From NCBI GenBank assembly GCA_039807445.1, contig JBDHRG010000186.1:1-7319 (forward strand): a stretch of 7,319 nt of DNA, read 5' to 3'. Source of the DNA: JBDHRG01 sp039807445. GTDB lineage: Bacteria > Pseudomonadota > Gammaproteobacteria > Competibacterales > Competibacteraceae. The notes under the pieces were generated by a model, which did not search any database, was not told where the DNA came from, and worked only from the letters and a program-made list of their open reading frames with translations. Positions 4,978-7,319 of the stretch are shown in pieces. Position numbers and translations under genes: made by a program. How positions within the stretch are numbered: the first letter of the stretch is position 1; each line of letters opens with the position of its first letter.

Positions 4978-6504
4978 ATGCGGCTGCAGATCTTCTTCGA
5001 CGATCGCATCGGCATCGGCATGGCGGTGCTGAAGGTGCTCGCGCGCCACAACATCAACATGACCGCCGGCGAAATGCTGGCGAGCCAGGACGGCAAGGGC
5101 TCGTTCTACCTGCAGGCGGAGATGGACCTCGAGCAGCTGCACGCGGTGCTGCCCGAGATCCGCGCGGTGCCCGGCGTGCGCGACGTGCGCCCGGTGCCGC
5201 TGCTGCCGGGCGAGCGCAAGCAGAGCGAGCTGCGCACGCTGCTGTCGGCCTTGCCGCTGCCGGTGCTGTCGCTCGATCTGCAGGGCAAGGTGGTGGTGGC
5301 CAACGAGTCGGCGCAGCGCCTGCTGAAGCTCAAGGGACCCGACGGACAGGGCAGCGCGGTCGCTGCCCTGGTCGAGAACCTCGATCTGGTCGAGCTGATC
5401 AACCGCCTCGACGGCAGCCAGTACGGCGTGCGGCTGGCGATCCGCGGCCAGGCGCTGCTCGCCGACGCCTTCCCGGTGCTGGTGCCGCTGTCCAAGGTCG
5501 GCAAGTCGCTGTCGGGCGCGGTGCTGGTGCTGCACGGCGCCGGCGCCGAACTCGACGACGGCGGGATCGACGCTGCCGGCTTCCGCGGCCTGGTGCACCG
5601 CTCGGCGGCGATGCGCGCACTGGTGCGCCAGGCGCAGCGCATGGCGCCGCTCGATGCGCCGCTGTTGATCTGCGGCGAAACCGGCACCGGCAAGGAGCGC
5701 CTGGCGCAGGCCTGCCACCAGGGCGGGCCGCGCCGCGAGGCGCCGTTCCTGGCGATGAACGGCGCCGACCTGGCCGACGCCGGCGCCGAGCGCATCCTGT
5801 TCGGCGAAGGCGAAGCCCCGGGGCTGCTCGAGCGCGCCGCCGGCGGCACGCTGTACCTCGGCGAAGTCGCCGATCTGCCGGCGCCGCTGCAGATCAGGCT
5901 GCTCGGCTTCCTGCGCGACGGGCGCTTCCGCCGCGTCGGCGGGCTCGAGCCCTGGACCGCCGACGTGCGCGTGATCGCCGCCACGCGCGAAGACCTGCAG
6001 GCGCTGGCGTGCGAGGGGCGTTTGCGCGACGAGCTGTACTTCCAGCTCAACGCGCTGAGCCTGCGCGTGCCGCCGCTGCGCGAGCGCCAGGCCGACATCC
6101 TGCCGCTGGCGCTCGAGGCGATCGCCGCCGCCTGCCGCCAGCTCGGCTGTGCGCCGCCGCGGCTGTCGGCCGAGGCCGAGGCGGCGCTGCTCGCGCACGC
6201 CTGGCCCGGCAATGCGCGCGAGCTCGAGCACGCGCTGCTGCGCGCGGTCGCACGCGCCGACGGCGGCACGATCACGCCCGAGCACCTCGACCTCGCCGGC
6301 CAGACGACGGCGGTTTCGCTCGGCGACGCGCTGTTCGAGGGCACGCTGGCCGAGGCGCTCTCCAGGCTCGAGCGCACGATGCTGATGCGGCTGTACCCGA
6401 GCTTCCCGAGCACGCGTCAGCTTGCGCGCCGGCTCGGGCTGTCGCACACGGCGGTCGCCAACAAGCTGCGCCAGTACGGTATCGCCGGCGAGCCGAAGCG
6501 TTGA
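4978..6504 (+). CDS. TyrR-family transcriptional regulator (ACT-PAS-AAA+-HTH)
   Basis: 508 aa (E. coli TyrR is 513). Residues 1-72 are an ACT domain opening MRLQIFFDDRIGIGM, as in TyrR; about 83-190 is a PAS domain; about 205-425 is an AAA+ domain; about 475-505 is a TyrR-type HTH (STRQLARRLGLSHTAVANKL). Walker A is intact (GETGTGKE, 233-240). The GAFTGA loop that contacts sigma-54 is absent: FGEGEAPGLLE (275-285) bridges the place. Walker B reads LYLGEV (292-297), with Gly295 where Asp is normal, although Glu296 remains. WPGNARELE (409-417) marks the sensor II region. It is therefore probably a sigma-70-type activator/repressor responding to aromatic amino acids, with weak or no ATP hydrolysis. 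The start at 4978 follows GGAGGG (4968-4973) and matches the TyrR N-terminus; in-frame upstream codons have no homology. It likely controls the divergent decarboxylase and itself. PhhR-like naming is equally possible. Confidence 0.9.
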   Translation: MRLQIFFDDRIGIGMAVLKVLARHNINMTAGEMLASQDGKGSFYLQAEMDLEQLHAVLPEIRAVPGVRDVRPVPLLPGERKQSELRTLLSALPLPVLSLDLQGKVVVANESAQRLLKLKGPDGQGSAVAALVENLDLVELINRLDGSQYGVRLAIRGQALLADAFPVLVPLSKVGKSLSGAVLVLHGAGAELDDGGIDAAGFRGLVHRSAAMRALVRQAQRMAPLDAPLLICGETGTGKERLAQACHQGGPRREAPFLAMNGADLADAGAERILFGEGEAPGLLERAAGGTLYLGEVADLPAPLQIRLLGFLRDGRFRRVGGLEPWTADVRVIAATREDLQALACEGRLRDELYFQLNALSLRVPPLRERQADILPLALEAIAAACRQLGCAPPRLSAEAEAALLAHAWPGNARELEHALLRAVARADGGTITPEHLDLAGQTTAVSLGDALFEGTLAEALSRLERTMLMRLYPSFPSTRQLARRLGLSHTAVANKLRQYGIAGEPKR

Positions 6505-6523
6505 GCTTTCGGGCGCCAAAATC

Positions 6524-6539
6524 TACCTCCTAAGAGGTA
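6524..6539. promoter_or_regulatory. NarL/NarP-type 7-2-7 site upstream of nirS
   Basis: TACCTCC-TA-AGAGGTA matches the 7-2-7 arrangement of NarL/NarP heptamers (TACYYMT-N2-AKRRGTA) at 13 of 14 defined positions. Its centre is 38 bp upstream of the centre of the FNR-type box, on the promoter-distal side, as at nitrate-activated anaerobic promoters. The same bases can form a 6-bp hairpin (TACCTC/GAGGTA, loop CTAA) followed by TTTGTTT, so a weak terminator role for the upstream regulator gene is an alternative or additional reading. Confidence 0.6.
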
Positions 6540-6562
6540 TTTGTTTAGGACTTCGCTACCCT

Positions 6563-6576
6563 TTGATGCATATCAA
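6563..6576. promoter_or_regulatory. nirS: FNR/DNR-type (anaerobox) operator of nirS
   Basis: TTGAT-GCAT-ATCAA is a perfect match to the TTGAT-N4-ATCAA box bound by FNR and by its NO-responsive relatives (DNR, NNR). Flanking T and A extend the arms to 6 bp. It is 78 bp upstream of the nirS ATG. If it acts as a class II site centred at -41.5, transcription would start near 6611, and the -10 region (6599-6604, GAGAGT) keeps only the most conserved A and T. Low oxygen and NO control of nirS through such boxes is well established. Confidence 0.88.
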
Positions 6577-6614
6577 AGTGCCAGCGGGGTGCCGGAGCGA
6601 GAGTGCGCGTGGGT

Positions 6615-6632
6615 CGCGATCCCGGGATCGCG
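6615..6632. repeat. 18-bp perfect palindrome in the nirS leader
   Basis: CGCGATCCCGGGATCGCG is self-complementary over all 18 bases. It lies between the FNR-type box and the nirS ribosome-binding site, just after the predicted start of transcription. In RNA it can fold as a 7-bp stem with a CCGG loop. A GGGATC copy recurs at 6643-6648, overlapping the nirS Shine-Dalgarno sequence. Only CCTTTGA follows, so it is a poor terminator. Confidence 0.7.
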
Positions 6633-6654
6633 CCTTTGACGAGGGATCCACGCC

Positions 6655-7319
6655 ATGAAGACACGGTTTCGCAACAAGGCGCCCGTTCTGGCGCTGTCGG
6701 CGCTGACGCTGGCACTGGCCGGCGCAGCGGCGTACGCCCAAGAGGCCAGCCACCCCGGCACCACGCCCGGCGGCATGCGCTACATGGGCTCGCCGAGCGG
6801 CATCAGCGCCGAGCAGGGCGGCCAGATGATCATCAGCGAAGGCGCGCCGCCGATGACCGCCGAAGAATTCGCCCAGGCCAAGAACATCTACTTCGAGCGC
6901 TGCGCCGGCTGCCACGGGGTGCTGCGCAAGGGTGCGACCGGCAAGCCCTTGACCCCCGACATCACCCGTGCGCGCGGCTCCGATTTCCTGAAGGTGTTCA
7001 TCAACTACGGCTCGCCGGCCGGCATGCCGAACTGGGGCACTTCGGGCCTGCTCAGCGAGCAGCAGGTGGACGCCATGGCCCGCTTCCTGCAGCACGAGCC
7101 GCCCACTCCGCCCGAATACGGCATGAAGGAGATGAAGGACACCTGGAAGGTGATCATCCCGCCCGAGCAGCGGCCGACGAAGAAGATGAACGCCTTCAAC
7201 GTCGACAACGTGTTCTCGGTGACGCTGCGCGACTCGGGCGAGATCGCGCTGGTCGACGGCGACACCAAGCAGATCATCAACATCGTCAAGACCGGCTACG
7301 CGGTGCACATCTCGCGCCT
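6655..7319 (+). CDS. nirS: Cytochrome cd1 nitrite reductase NirS (5' part)
   Basis: The first 221 codons are present and the frame runs off the right edge (the full protein is usually about 560-600 aa). It reduces nitrite to nitric oxide in the periplasm during denitrification. Residues 1-28 are a Sec signal peptide (basic MKTRFRNK start, hydrophobic core, cleavage likely after AYA28). The cytochrome c domain has the heme motif CAGCH (Cys83, Cys86, His87) and GMPNWG with Met124 as a likely heme c ligand. The d1 propeller begins near 160 (MKDTWKVIIPPEQRP). GYAVHIS holds His218, which matches the proximal heme d1 ligand of NirS. The start at 6655 is preceded by GAGGG (6641-6645), nine bases upstream. 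An FNR-type and a NarL-type site upstream fit anaerobic, nitrate-linked expression. NirN is a distant alternative, but the linker and d1 start are typical of NirS. Confidence 0.95.
   Translation, partial: MKTRFRNKAPVLALSALTLALAGAAAYAQEASHPGTTPGGMRYMGSPSGISAEQGGQMIISEGAPPMTAEEFAQAKNIYFERCAGCHGVLRKGATGKPLTPDITRARGSDFLKVFINYGSPAGMPNWGTSGLLSEQQVDAMARFLQHEPPTPPEYGMKEMKDTWKVIIPPEQRPTKKMNAFNVDNVFSVTLRDSGEIALVDGDTKQIINIVKTGYAVHISR

Noticed and set aside
3041..5032. Long plus-strand open frame opposite the decarboxylase
   Set aside because: The translation is low-complexity (Arg/Gln/His/Ala-rich) and it spans the intergenic spacer; the opposite strand encodes an enzyme with all catalytic residues.
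4738..6519. Long minus-strand open frame opposite the regulator
   Set aside because: Same compositional signature of a shadow frame; the plus strand has clear ACT, PAS, AAA+ and HTH motifs.
6532..6542. NsrR-like half-site (AAGAGGTATTT resembles AAGATGYATTT)
   Set aside because: Only one half fits; the partner half is poor, and the same bases are better explained by the symmetric 7-2-7 NarL arrangement.
6615..6637. Rho-independent terminator for the regulator gene
   Set aside because: The stem is followed by only three T residues and lies downstream of the nirS operators, so it would block nirS itself.
1..7319. tRNA, rRNA or CRISPR arrays
   Set aside because: No cloverleaf-like segments, rRNA motifs or regularly spaced direct repeats were seen on either strand.

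Overview
The base composition is very GC-rich, with strong third-position G/C. Together with a nirS gene, a phenylpyruvate-type decarboxylase and a TyrR-like regulator, this points to a denitrifying betaproteobacterium, probably of the Rhodocyclales/Zoogloeaceae type (Thauera, Azoarcus or Aromatoleum). That placement is an inference from gene content and was not tested by a search.

Layout. (1) Positions 1-432, minus strand: an open frame running off the left edge. It begins as an IS607-family TnpA (MerR-like helix-turn-helix plus serine-recombinase N-terminus) and then continues in frame into what looks like the N-terminal helix-turn-helix of an IS21-family IstA. This is a scar of mobile DNA. 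(2) 562-2702, plus strand: a two-gene unit with a 4-bp ATGA overlap, coding for a small four-helix membrane protein (DUF6394-like) and a two-TM potassium channel with two RCK/TrkA-N domains. (3) 2727-2755: a strong hairpin whose poly-T tract serves minus-strand transcription. (4) 2802-4741, minus strand: a 546-aa thiamine-diphosphate-dependent indolepyruvate/phenylpyruvate decarboxylase, followed by a small conserved-looking ORF of 67 aa. (5) 4978-6504, plus strand: a TyrR-family regulator (ACT-PAS-AAA+-HTH), divergent from the decarboxylase across a 236-bp spacer that holds candidate TyrR boxes and a leader hairpin. (6) 6505-6654: a nirS control region with a 7-2-7 NarL-type site, a perfect FNR/DNR box and an 18-bp palindrome. 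(7) 6655 to the right edge: the first 221 codons of nirS (cytochrome cd1 nitrite reductase).

How it fits together. The divergent decarboxylase/TyrR-like pair looks like a locally regulated step of aromatic amino-acid breakdown: the transaminated 2-oxo acid is decarboxylated to the aryl-acetaldehyde, on the way to phenylacetate or indole-acetate. The regulator would sense aromatic amino acids through its ACT/PAS part. It lacks the GAFTGA loop needed to contact sigma-54 and has Gly in place of the Walker B Asp, so it is probably a TyrR-type sigma-70 regulator, not a sigma-54 activator. The nirS promoter carries recognisable oxygen/NO and nitrate input sites, so the right end is the start of a denitrification locus. 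The channel operon is an unrelated ion-homeostasis unit. The most noteworthy signals are the chimeric transposase frame, the degenerate AAA+ regulator with its candidate operators, and the nirS leader architecture.
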